Below are positions 10,101 to 21,569 of a stretch of 64,000 bases of DNA, piece by piece. The DNA is from Daphnia carinata (Eukaryota; Arthropoda; Branchiopoda; Diplostraca; Daphniidae): positions 7,315,357-7,379,356 of the forward strand of contig NC_081340.1 in NCBI RefSeq assembly GCF_022539665.2. The letters are read 5' to 3'. Positions within the stretch are counted from its first letter, which is position 1; each line of letters begins with the position of its first letter. The translations under genes were made by a program, and so were the position numbers. Under the pieces are notes generated by a model. That model saw only the letters and a list, made by a program, of their open reading frames with translations. It was not told the DNA's origin and ran no database searches.

Positions 10101-11149
10101 AGGAACTCGAACCCAATAGCATCATAGAGTAGCTTGAGAGCATGATTGTCACACTCTTCAGCCTTGATCAATTTTGTAACGATAAACAGTGATGCAAACT
10201 TGTCATTGTCAGACTTGGCACCTTTCAGGGTTGCAACACACCGAAGGACAGATTCAGGAACTTTCCCTTTTTTGCTCATGATTTATGCAATTGTTATCCC
10301 TCTTTAAACAAAGGTCTTGCACGTAGTGTTTGAACGTAAGCTGTCAAGGTTTAAATGAATAACGCGCAATTCCAACGTCTTCCGACTGCACTTTCTGGCT
10401 TCCAAGAGTGGACGGGTAAGATGAAAACAGCCCGTCTTAAACGTTGCACTCTTTGCCGATGTGTCGTTCTAAATTTAGAATCTTCCCAAAGCCTGGTTCC
10501 ACAATAGCTAAAATTAGACTTTTCTGTCGGGCTTTCGGTCGAAAATTTCCCTTCTTGGGGGCGGCAAATTGCTCGGCTATGAACAAACACGAGGGTATAG
10601 CCGGGTCTCCTCGTGTTTTTTTATCTATTTTCTTTTTCGAATATCGTCTGCTAAACGTCTTTCGGAAATGCAACAGCTGTTTCTGACGTCACTAGTTTCC
10701 CAATCAAGAAAAACGTTAGGTTAGTAGCGGACCAAGTGATAGTCATTCCTCATAGCGCCTGCATTAAGAAGAAAAAGTACGGGTTTAATGGTAACAGTGA
10801 CAGCTGTTTATCCTGTCTTCGCCTTTCATTCGCCACATCCATGAAGTGTAACCCAGATATCTACTTTTTTTGTCAGGGCTGTTGTGGCGCGTTCAAGCGC
10901 ATGTCATGACAGATGATACAATGAATCACAAATAAGTCGACCACTTTATATTCCACGACAACCAAAGAAGGTAAGGCGTTAAATTTGCTATTTTTTTCAC
11001 TCTAATCGTACCTCATTACAGACGCGTTCGTCGACAGCTCGAGTTGGAACAAGTGTGTTATCCAGGTCGAAGAAGATGGCATCAATCCCTTGTAAATCGT
11101 GATTGCCAGCTTGATAGAACGGCATTGCTGGTGAAGCGGTTGTTTCCAT
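7170..11149 (-). CDS. NANP: N-acylneuraminate-9-phosphatase (HAD family), gene split around a nested gene
   Basis: Removes the phosphate from N-acetylneuraminate-9-phosphate, the last step of free sialic-acid synthesis in the cytosol. Three exons: 11149-11012, 7876-7702 and 7633-7170, total about 258 residues (human about 248). Exon 1 holds HAD motif I, FFDLDNTLVPT. Exon 2 is the helical cap (LRKEWRLTESAAQKTCEVFL). Exon 3 holds motif II (LITNGPS), the motif III lysine (CEKPQPEIF) and motif IV (MIGDKLQTDI). The donor GAG|GTACG at 11012 and acceptor CCACCAG at 7877 join in phase 0, and the joined sequence aligns with the family across the junction. The 3135-nt first intron contains the whole neurochondrin gene (8087-10279) on the same strand. 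Without exon 1 the protein would lack its catalytic aspartate, which supports the split model. Confidence 0.92.
8087..10279 (-). CDS. NCDN: neurochondrin, intronless, nested in NANP intron 1
   Basis: One uninterrupted frame of 730 residues, the same length as vertebrate neurochondrin (about 729). It is rich in leucine helices arranged like armadillo/HEAT repeats. The start is MSKKGKVPESVLRCVATLKG, and family-like stretches include DNDKFASLFIVTKL, YDAIGFEFLNRLL and HDQALQLLVYISSKEGKRLW. In mammals it is a cytoplasmic/dendritic protein that binds group I metabotropic glutamate receptors and affects neurite growth; that role here is inference. The gene has no introns while its neighbours have many, and it lies inside NANP intron 1 in the same orientation. 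It therefore needs its own promoter (probably 10280-11011) and 3' end (7877-8086). The start ATG at 10279 is the first in frame. Confidence 0.93.
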   Translation of the reverse strand: MSKKGKVPESVLRCVATLKGAKSDNDKFASLFIVTKLIKAEECDNHALKLLYDAIGFEFLNRLLRSTEVPQDCPPFIYKSIALSIVSCFCSVPEIVESQSIMSIIPVLLEIVSTSDTEDMEDNLMLVSDCYTCLQAIAFFESGRKALLSQGCLLKLTEVYVEEMFRHDQALQLLVYISSKEGKRLWDGHEEPFKQLVKRLANDFNDDTTEKKFELCKMLSVFLANGPRLSVFELQKEDWPQHTLLTLESILCSRIGTSQRDSALQLIARLLEIMGIGWGLKFGPNPRQFLLLLVNLACVEVRMKLEDRTLEQAIESADILVACYSVVELFITFMTSQGFLDFDAKQREQAYCALKGAVGSILAVLHQTDEEFSHEWTIPVTDRRTEFVCASIRILGSWLAEETSSMKEEVCAVLPFIITVCSRMYDERKLGTISDMPDPLRFMLPAFCHLAAEDAARKIMLCQKLPQLLYDYLLYQWNIFSKWLAVQPTVAADWLHVHTTPEEEDVAEANRPESESAIILVCGVFMNLTVLEPELVATDVVFAQLLKFCITNLQPLVHRQDFIVLLGNVAVLGLLLLRHHTWKYAQGDSAVFRYIQGTVSFLWDAHNSEESCDSLSLVISLRYKKDWPDLAELWFLGMQGLSNVMHKLDWIVEFIVDSGWPHEMMKSLSRIVAGAIDANTRTAYEDFLCCLLRAQPAKVKAVVLENRGRHTCRTHSMKQLLALLDDETLA

Positions 11150-12830
11150 AGTACTTTTCACGGCCGCTCGCGAATCACAGTCTGAGATAGTCTATAGTCA
11201 AGCTGCCAATACTTGAACAACTCTCCCTCCCCAACTTCGTCGCCTGCACGTCGGGATCCCAATGACGTCACGTGTTACGTGATAGGCCAAACAAAACAAG
11301 CTTTTCTTTATAGTTGGTCAACAGGAAAGTGAAATTGTAAAGCAAACGTAGAAATGAGAAAAAAATTGGGATAAACACGAAGTTGAGTCGTTAAATATGA
11401 CCCAAATTTTGAAGGTTAGGGCAGCGAATTTCTAACGAGAAAGCACTAAGAATGTCCATTGGTTTGAGTTCTTTCGGTTTGCTAAGCGTAGCAACTTCAC
11501 TTCCGAACAACTGCAAACGTATTTCGAAAAAGACGCCTGTGAGAAAAAAAGGGGCGTATTCGATAAGTTAGTAAACAAATTGAACTTATTTCTACCCTGT
11601 CTCACAGGACGTTTTGCAGACTTTCACTTGATCTTCCACAGGGACAGCTTATAGCCCTAATCATGGGCATTATCTTCTCAATTGTCCAAATGCTAACTAA
11701 GTCGGACCCCAGCTGACCCCGACTTTAATAGTTAAAATAACTAAGCTTAGGAATCTCTGATTTTCTAGCTAGCTAACTCATCAGTCCTATCCCAAGGCCA
11801 GTCGTTCTACAAATAGAAACGGCCCAACGCAACGAAGGATGCGTAAACAAGAACTGGGGCATCCAGAAGAGTTGGATGATTCCACTTAATCATTTGGTTG
11901 TTGTGGGTTATCACTGGACGTCACTTATCGAGCTTGCAGACTAAACCACTAAACTGCGTCAGATCCAACGTGATTGTGGCAACAACAAGTTAACAATCAA
12001 CAAGTGATGACGTTGGCGGAACTTAAAACCCGGATACAGCATGATTAAATGTTGGGTCGGCGTACGATCACTTCATCACGTCCACATTTAAACAAAAACG
12101 TAGGCTGAGCTTAAAAGATAAATTATCTGCACTTTGAAATAATTTTTGTTGTTGTTGCTATGTAACAAAAATCTGCAACGAAAAATGTCGTTTCTTTTCA
12201 AATTTACGGTTTTAATCTAAATTATTCTTCTTGCCTTTTTGTAATGCGCAGCTCAATTTTTTTATCACGTAACCGAGCCTTCCACAGCATGATGCAAGTG
12301 ATCGTGCTGTTGTTAACGGGCAAGCTAAGGGACAGCTAAGATAAAAAAAATATATTAAAAACAGATTCTCAAATGATTTGGGAGTAAACTGGAAAAGGAC
12401 GTGTACTAGTAGTAAAAGTACATACTTTCCTCTCCGGGAGGCGTAAAATGGAAATGTAATACAGATTAGAGAAGCTTTTCGGATAATAAGATGTAAAAAG
12501 AAATCAAGTCGTTTTCCTGGAAATGAGGTGGTAAAAAAACGGTACACGTTCATGTTCAAAATGCGAAAGTTGGGACCGGACACCCAAATTTGACAAGGAA
12601 TGAACTCTTGATGAGAGTTAGGCTATGAAAAAGACTAATTTTTTTTTTAACATAAAAAGAAAGTCATTACTTTACTTGAAGGCAAATGATGTTTTTTATT
12701 ATGATTAAGGCGGATGAAATTGACACACACAAAAAAACTGTTAATCGGATCACAAAGCAGCTGGTAGAAATTGCATTTTTTTTCCTCTCGTTTTTTTTAG
12801 CAATAAAAAAAGTTTGATAAAAATATTTGC
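11150..12830. other. spacer between NANP start and SETD3 end
   Basis: About 1.7 kb with no supported gene. The short frames here are AT-rich and low-complexity. The right part should hold the SETD3 3' UTR and the left part the NANP promoter. I see no repeat family or RNA gene. Confidence 0.55.
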
Positions 12831-15800
12831 TCACTTTTTGATTCTCTGGCCAGCACATTCGATAGCCGAGAGCAGGATGCGTTTCTCGGCCAGACGTAGG
12901 AGGACGCACATTCGCCGATGTGGGCTCAAATCCTCTTCCAGCATCTTTAAATCCGCCTAGGGCGACAGAAATTCAATCAAATCAATTCTGCTCTGGATTC
13001 TTTCAATCAAGAAAAATTCCAGTAGCTGTGAACCAGTAGACCACTTTGCGATTCACGGGCTACGTCTATACGAAACGAGTGTACTTCTTTGGTGGTCGGA
13101 TAGAGCTGGAGTAAAAGTTGGCATCGCGCTTTCAAGAAAGACCACGACTTGTCTTCCACTTCGGTTTCGATGCCACATTCCTCATGCATCAAATTTGACG
13201 TGTTATCCGACTGAATCCACCGATCTGTGACCGCAAACCATTTTTCTTCATTACAGCTGGTTATAACGCATTGCAAATCAGAATGTTACCGAGTGAATCT
13301 TTCGTCATGCAAAATAGCCGTAAGAACGCCAGCAGTTGTCCGTCTACAGGTTGCGGTCCAGCTTTTAACTGGAACGCTATCGGACCTGAAATCTTCTCGT
13401 CTGACAAATTTTCGGGTTATGAAATAATGACGGCAATAAAGCATCGACTAAGAGCATATTTTTTTTTTTTTTTTTTTTTTTTTTAGATAGTTGACAGTTA
13501 AATTATTACCCGACAGAATGTGAAGTTTACACAAGAGCGCTGCCCTCTGACCAGCTAGTGGGTCACTTTTGCTGAGGCCGATTTTGAGGGTTAATGCGTC
13601 ATGGCTATTATTGGTATCTACAAAGCCGTTATGGATGAGCTGCTCCGCACAAGTCCTTGTTCCATAAAATATAAAGACCTGCTCTCCAGCCCCGAAATCG
13701 CGTCCTGCTTGGCACACTGTTCTCCGGCTCTCGGGATCAAAATCCGTCGAAAACTATCACAATTGAACAGCAGAACAATAAATCGAAAAAGATACAGAAA
13801 AAAGCACTGAGAATTTAGATGACTTTTGTGTAAACGTTGCGTTCATCTATACCTGTCCATCTTGGTGATTGCAAAAGTCCCACAATGGAATCAAAGCGTT
13901 GACGAGTGGCACCAGCTGCTTTTCTTTGCCATCGCCTTCCACGATTTCTTCTTGAGAAGGTATCAGGTTTTGTCTGGTCATCACCGTCGAAACAGCCCAT
14001 CTGTTGAACGAAACACAAAAGCGATAAAAAAGAAGAATCTTTGTTGCATTGTGCATAATGTCTAATAAAAAACATAGACGTAAACAAATCATATCGTTAT
14101 AAATTTCTTTTTGAACAAGGATGGAAACTATCGGTTTTCTCTTCGGCGGACGTCAGACGGGCCGAAAGTTACAACGTCACCGTATCCTTTACACGTCGAG
14201 AAAGAAAGACAAAAAGAGCCACACAAACAAGAGAAAATGGCAGTTTTCTTTTTTTTTTTTTCTTTTTCGTGTAAGAAAAAAATTCAGGCGGTAAAAGCTC
14301 AAAGCTTAAAATAGCCATTTGTTGCATCGTTTTCTTTCTGTTTCAAATTTCATCGTTTCACTTGTCTGCTATTGGATATGTTTCACAGGCAGAGTGTATG
14401 CATTGTATCCTCTGTACGATTATTTTTTTCTCTTTTCTTTTCTTTTGTGCTTATTTATTTCTTCTTTCCTGGTATCGCACGCAAAAGAGAAAAAAAAGGG
14501 ACGAAAAGAATCGCGTCTAGAATTAGAGCAACAAGCCGCCATGGGTGGCCCGTCGACGACAGCCGGCTAGTAGACATAGATATTACTAGAGGATCTTTGT
14601 TCCCGCGGCCGATTGCATTTTCAAATTTATTCAATTTTTTTTCCCCTCTGTTTTATGCAGCTGTTCTTGCCTTACGTGTACTAGAAATAAAAGAGGCAAA
14701 GAAAGCACATAAATAAATAAATAAACATAAAAAGAAAAAGAGGGCTTGTCGCAGGTGATTTAAGCTAGTAACGAGTAACAATCAGTTGTCCGTCAGCGTG
14801 TGTAAAAGGTACGTCGAGCAAAAGGGTGTTACAACATGAGATATAATCTAGATCTTTTCTTGGATTGCCAAGTGCCGGATGCTTTCTTTTTATTTTCCGC
14901 ACTTTAAATCGTAATACCGTTGCAGAATTGCGTGGCAGTTGATAAATTCGGAGACAATAAAAAAGAAGCTAGAACGACAAATAATATGAAATTTTTGAAC
15001 GAAAAAAAAAAAAAACTAAACGACGTAGCAAGCATAAGAATGCCTTTTCTATTTGTGTTTTTTTTTTCTCTTCTTAATTCCTTCTATTCAACCTCATTCT
15101 CAAGCGCCGCAAATCGGGAGCGTCATGTGGGCGACGCGACAAGTGACTCCCTGTTGTGGCCGAAGCGGAATCAGAAAAATCTTCCCTATTTCCTCTCAAG
15201 TTTTCCTTTTCTTCTTCTTCAGTTACAAATATCATTTCTATCATGGGCCGTTTATTGTCACGCAGGACTGGAGCTCTTTTTTTTGTGCTCTTGTTGTTGC
15301 TATTAAAAAAAGACAGAAGAGCAAAAGAAACAAAAAACGAAAGAGCTTTCTAAATGAAATTTCTCATCGCTTATAGCTTTGTTCCGACTGATATGAGAGC
15401 CTCGTCCATCGAGAGCTTCTTCAGATCACGAAGGCCGTTAGCCGTCTGCCAGCGAATACTGTTCTATATCTAGGTCTTTCGATGGATGGGAGGCTACGTG
15501 CGAGGGACGAAAATGGCAAATTACTGGCCAACTCAACGGCTCAATGACAGCTGGCGATTTCACCATTTTGAGCCTCTCACTTGTTCCCCACAATTGTAAC
15601 ACGTCTCGCTAGAGTATTTGACAAAGGAAAAGAGAGAAGGAAATAAATGGTTCGGATTCATTTACATAGCCTTTTGCGTTATGATTTCCTCCTTTCTTAA
15701 TTCGGTGCAACTGCTGTGCCTATAGGAAAAACTTTCGCCTCGATCCCCCGTAATCGTTTCTGATTTTCCTTCATCCCGATGGGGAGAACACTAACCAATT

Positions 15801-18800
15801 ACAAATCGCTCTCTTTCTCCACGAAAACGAACAAATTTTTTACCTCGCTTCGCGGAATAAAAAAAGAACACTTTGTTGTTAAGTTTCTATTACGTTTTCG
15901 CTGAAAGAAAGCTAATGAACAATCTCAAAAGCGTTAAAAAAAAACTAAATGCGGGCTTTGAAAAAACGCACGAAATCGCGCAACGATTGCAAATGAACTT
16001 GACGGACAAAAAATTCCTTAGATTTGCTATTACCACCCAGGTATATGTGTTTTCGATTGCCATTCACGGGTGACTGGTCAAGTAGAATAGCCGGCGCAAA
16101 AGAAGAAAGATGAAGAAGAAGAAGATGCAACGTATATATCGACTTATTTCTCCCCTACGACTTGCACTAGTGCAACCCACCCTACAGCAAAGACTGGAGC
16201 AGCATGGGCAGTCGAGTGTTGAACTTCTGAAATTGCATCCATCTGTTGCCCGGCGTATGTGGGTGTGTGTAACTGTGCATGTGTGTGTACGCAGGTAGGT
16301 GCGGGAGGCGGGGTGTTTGTATGTGCGCGCCATGAGGAAGGCATAAGTGGGACAAGAGTCCAGCCGAAAGAAAAAAGAAGAAGAAGAAGTCAGAGAGACA
16401 GAGGCAGGTGGTTACACCAATGGAGACCAGTCGTTGACGGAATTCGTACCGAGCAACATCTTCCACGCCAGCTAAGCGCGGATGGTTATCCGTTGTGTTG
16501 TCCAAAAAAATTGAATTCGCGTTTGGTACAACAACAACTACAGCATCAACAACACTAAAATCGACACTTTGTTTTGGCCCACTACTTGGTCGACTAGCGT
16601 GTTTGTTCTCAAAGTGAATTTGTGTGATAGTGTTTGTGTGTTCCGTGTGTGATAGTGTCTTTCAAGAAATTATCGACATTGACGCACCATGCGCACCGCA
16701 TCATCTGTAAGTCCACATTTCGCCGCTATGCAAAATTCTAGTTCGCAACGGTAGTTATCAAAAATTCATTTGAAAAAAAGGAAGGGGAGGGGGATGGTTG
16801 GCACTAATGATCGATGACCGATTTCAAACGGCAAATTATTAATTGGGGGCATCCCGATAGGCAATTAATAGGAATAGCGACCACGCTACCAAGGCCGTGA
16901 GATCATGTTTTCCTTCGGGGTGTGGATGAGACCCGGAAACCTAGAACAGCAGCTGACTCTGGCCGCCAGAAGCCATTCATTCATTTCAAGACGTCTTATG
17001 AGAGCGCGCGTCATAAAAAAGGGAACGAGAGAAAAAAAAAATAGGGGAAAAAAACACACACAGACAATAATAAAATGAAGAATCTAAAGCTCCTCTGTGC
17101 GTAGCGTGGGGATGCGGTAGACTTGGCACTGAAACAACATAAGGCGGCTGTTGTTACATTGAATCTCGATTCGACCGACAATTTTTTTATTTCTATTCAT
17201 ACGAAACTTATTCTTTCCTGTCGCCGCCCTTTAAATCCTATTTTTAATCTGGTAAATGAAAAAAAAATTCAAAAATAAATCAGCGTACACTCGGCGGGGC
17301 AAAAAGCTTTCTCCTAAACATTCCGAAATGATTGCTTACATTTCCCATCTATTATGATGACTCATATCAGATCATGCTTGGCGGACATGGTGAAGATCAC
17401 ACTAGATCTTCAATGTACATGCTCACACATTTTATGATTGATGTAAAAATATGCTCTGGGCTTCTTCTTTAGATGATGGCGCAGTCTAACTAGGTTAGCC
17501 GAACGACCGGAGGCAATCGCCCGTGAAAACTGCTCGAAAACAAAAAAAAAAAAAAAAAAAAAAAGGAAGGAAAAAAAAATTATCAAAGACAAAAAACTAC
17601 CCTGTAACATGGGAATTAGGCCGACTGTTGGCTCAGGCCAGTCTGCGATGGCCACCGCTACGTTGCGATACATCATCTTCTTGTCGGTGATGATGGGGGT
17701 AACAGGAGGACAACAGCTTCCAACGCCAAGAAATCATGACAACCTGAACGCAGCTGAAATTCGATTCGACCCAAGAGCCCTAAGCTGGATGGAATTTACC
17801 AAGCCTGAGCCAAGCTCTAGCCACGCATTGCAACAGGTAAGGCCTTGCTACATGTGTGTACTAAATAACGGTACAATTCTTCTCAAGACTGAAGTGCGCA
17901 CTAGGAGAAATCATTCTTATTTTATATATATAAAAAGAAACAAACTGGTTTCATAAAATCTCATAAAGGTATTATCACCTTAGTTCCCGAGAATTTCTCT
18001 CGCGAAAAAAGAAAAGCAAAACATTTGTAAGTGGATTTTCAAGTGAAAAATCCCCGCTGAATGGTGTGATTTTTCTATTTGTGTGAGATAATTTTTCTAA
18101 TGATTCTCTGTACACACATTTTGTCACTGCACTCTCTTCGGCAATAGAAACACCAACAATGGCTTCAGCCGCCGATGCCCGTAAACAGCAACAGCCCGCG
18201 AAGGTAAGGCCGAGCTTTTTGATTTATCGATTGCATTATAAAACGAACAGTAATATAAAAAGATAGTAGTAGAAAAGTCCTATTCCTTTCGGCAAAACGG
18301 TGGCCTACAATAACATCAATAATGCTGCTAACAACCTCTAACGATATCTCTCAAAGAGATGGGACAAAAGCCAATAGGGACGAACACGTAGTAAATCTTT
18401 GTCCAGCCGACGTGAACGATCTGACCGAGAGATTTGTAAAATGTAACTAAAGAGGACAAAAAAAAAACGCACCTGAAATAATAGTTAATGGGCAGAGCTT
18501 TCGCACGACACGGACTATGGGCTCCACATTGGACTCTTTTCGAACGAAAATAAAAAAAAAGGGGGAGGAATTCAAAAAAGTAGATGAGAAATTACCTCAG
18601 CCATGAATCAAAGCGCACCTCATCATTATCATTGGCATTGATTCCAAATGGAACAGGAATTTGCAACAAAATCAGTTGTGACTATTTCCATTCTGAGAAT
18701 ATGGGTGCAATTGAGAGCAGCGTGAGCTTTACTGGTTGCGGGAATGGGGGGAGATTGCATCACCTGTTACATTTCTCTTCAATCGTAGACCCAGGCAAGA

Positions 18801-21538
18801 TTTCATGGCGGATCCCGAACTATGTCAAACACATAGATCTACGTCAAACTTATGATTAACATTTTTTTTTTTTTTGTCTTTAAGAACGCCTGAACAGCAG
18901 TGGAACCCGCATGGACAGCATTGGCCAGGGCATTTTGATCATTCGCAACAGCATCATCCGCTATTAACTAATCATCCCGATCGGAGTGCCGCACACCAGC
19001 AACCCTACCGGTCCGTGCAGCTTGCTGACGAGATGCAGCGACGGCCAAAACAACAACAAGTGCCTCCTATTCCAGCGAGGGATGTGCCAAGTGGATCGAT
19101 TTCTAGTGAACAGTGGCATCGCGAATTAGCCCAACCACCCAGGGAGCCCACCTATCACCCGGGAGGGGCTTCGGCGTCATCAACCGAGACGAGCGACATC
19201 CTTTCCGACGTCCGATCTGACGAGATCCTCGAGGAGGAATTTTACGATAGTTCTGAATTGTTTGAGGAGGACGAAACTGAACTGGATTCAACGGGCGGCG
19301 AACATTCGGCCAAAAGCAAAGCCGAAGAGGAAATGCTAACAAGGCAAAAGGACGAGGAAGATGCGACCATGGAAATACTGAGCGCTTTCACGTCAGGCTT
19401 ATCTAATTTGCCCCGGCGCAACGAAGAAAGCGGTTCAGATAAAGAGCAAGTGAGCGCCAAAACACCTGCAGCATCCATTCAACAGACGCCGACATGGAAG
19501 CAGCTTTATCCGCAACTATTGGGACCAGCGACTCCACCGGGTAAACGGGTCATCGTTACGGAAGAACATCCCTCGTCTAAGCCTAAAGCGATCGACAATC
19601 ACCGTGTTAGTTACGGGTTGACAGCTGCATCGGTTTACGCGAGGATCCAGCCTTCTCTGAGGCCTCGCAATGGAACGGGCGGATTGCGACAACGTGTCGT
19701 CCCTCGTCCTTACAAACGGCGGCCCATTACAGTGAAAAGTACGACCACCGTGCCGGTGGATAAGCAACAAGAACCACACGCGCAAGATGTCGAAGAAGGC
19801 GATGAAGAGGAGGATGAATTCGATTTGATTACAGAAGAAATCGAGACTGAAAATGAGCCTGCGATTACGGAAATCGAAGAAGAGGAACTCAAAGAAATGG
19901 CAAACGAAACGCAACAGGAGAACGAGCCGAAGATTGAAGCGCAAAGTGAGCCGGACAAGCTGTCGTCAAAGGAAAGCATTCAAGTGAATATTGCGGCTAA
20001 TGAAACAGAGGCGATCGGAGAAGAAGAAGAACCGATCAATGAAAAATCGCAACCAGTTATTCAGCTTAAAAACCCAACATCCACGATGGAAAATGAAACA
20101 TTGAAATCTAAACCATCGTCGCCTGCAGCAGCCAGCGGACCGGCCGACATCAAATCGCTTTTGCGTAGCGCTGGGCCTCTGAGTTTGAGTGAAATCCTAC
20201 AACAAAAAGGCATGAGCCTGGCCGACTTGCTAAAGGGTGGTACCCAAATTGCTCCCGTTATCGGCGTAACCACATCTTCGCCCATCGCTTCAAATGCAGC
20301 TTCGCCAAAAAATCAGGTGAAAGTAGAGCACGATACTACGTCGACAGCGACCCCGATTACTTCAACTCACACAACCACTGCGACACCGATGGTTACGGAT
20401 GCACCGATCCGGCCGGGCGTAATGCCTTCGGTGAAACCCATTAGTTTCCGAGAGTTGCTCGCAGCTAAAAATGTCACACTGCAAGAGATCATTCATCCCG
20501 ATATGACTGTCATCGGGACAGAAAAGCCGATCGCGGCTGTTGGAGTAGGAGGAACGCTGAAGCCGGGAGTCAAACTGCCCATTCCATTCGCACCGGGAAG
20601 GGGCAAAGGTCTCGCCGGTCTAGTGGCTTCGACGGCCGCTCCATCGGAGGAGCAACCAGCCGAGTCGATGAACTCAAAAAGTACAACTACTCCACAACCG
20701 AGCAAGCCAATGAATTCGAAATCAGTGAGCGAATTGAAACCGTTGATTTTTGGAGGCGGACGACCGTTAGATGAAGACTCGGACGCCACAACAACCACTT
20801 CAACTACGACAATAAGGACGACATCACGACAGATGGTGATCCACTCTAAAAGACCTTACGTGGCGGGTATGAACGTAGGGGAATACGGCTCTCACTTGGG
20901 CAGATCTTTTGAAGAAGAGGGAGATAGCGATGAAGACGGTAGCAACACACGTTCGAAATCTTCTAACAATTTAGTTGGAAGCTATGGGATGCAGAGACCG
21001 ATAGCTACGTCTCGACTGACACCGGCCCCTCCGCGTAAACAGCGGCCGGTTCTTAATTTCAATTACAACGCGTTATCAGAGGAGGAAGATGAAGATGAGA
21101 CGGGAACGACGACAACTTCTTCACCCATTCTAACCCACTTCAACGAGGATGAACTTATTGAGAATGATCCCTATTTCGATCTGCCCGTCAGCGTTCGCAA
21201 CGCCATCATTGTCAGTTCAACCATCGGAGGTTTCTGTTTGGTCGTGTTCCTCGGCATTTTGCTCGTTTTCCGGATAAGGCAAAAGACACGCATACGACTC
21301 CGTCATCCAGCAGCGCTATTGGGTTTGGGGGGGATGACGGATATGACCGCATCGAACGGCAGTGATAGCAGTGGAATAACGACGCCAACTTCGCACGCGG
21401 CCAGCAAAAGCGGCTACGCCAAACTGCCACGACGCAGTAGTTCCCTATGGGGTACACTTCGCAGATCGGTCAGACAAATGGAGGTCCATTATTCGTAGGT
21501 ATTACTTTTTTTTTGTTTAAGTTTACCAGTTTGAAAAG

Positions 21539-21569
<31 letters not shown>

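Noticed and set aside
12212-12583. 123-residue minus frame downstream of the SETD3 stop
   Set aside because: Phe/Leu-rich AT-driven composition in what should be the 3' UTR or spacer; no homology recognised.
13007-13084. Extension of the SETD3 exon past 13085 as coding
   Set aside because: The frame reads on to a stop, but a donor (GAA|GTACAC) and the next exon starting ADLKMLEEDL restore the family C-terminus.
16064-16558. His/Thr-rich and other frames over the GT repeat
   Set aside because: Low-complexity translations of the GT/CA repeat, with no start context or family.
19103-20798. Minus-strand frames rich in Ser inside the membrane-protein exon
   Set aside because: Mirror images of the acidic/Thr-rich coding strand; no splice support.
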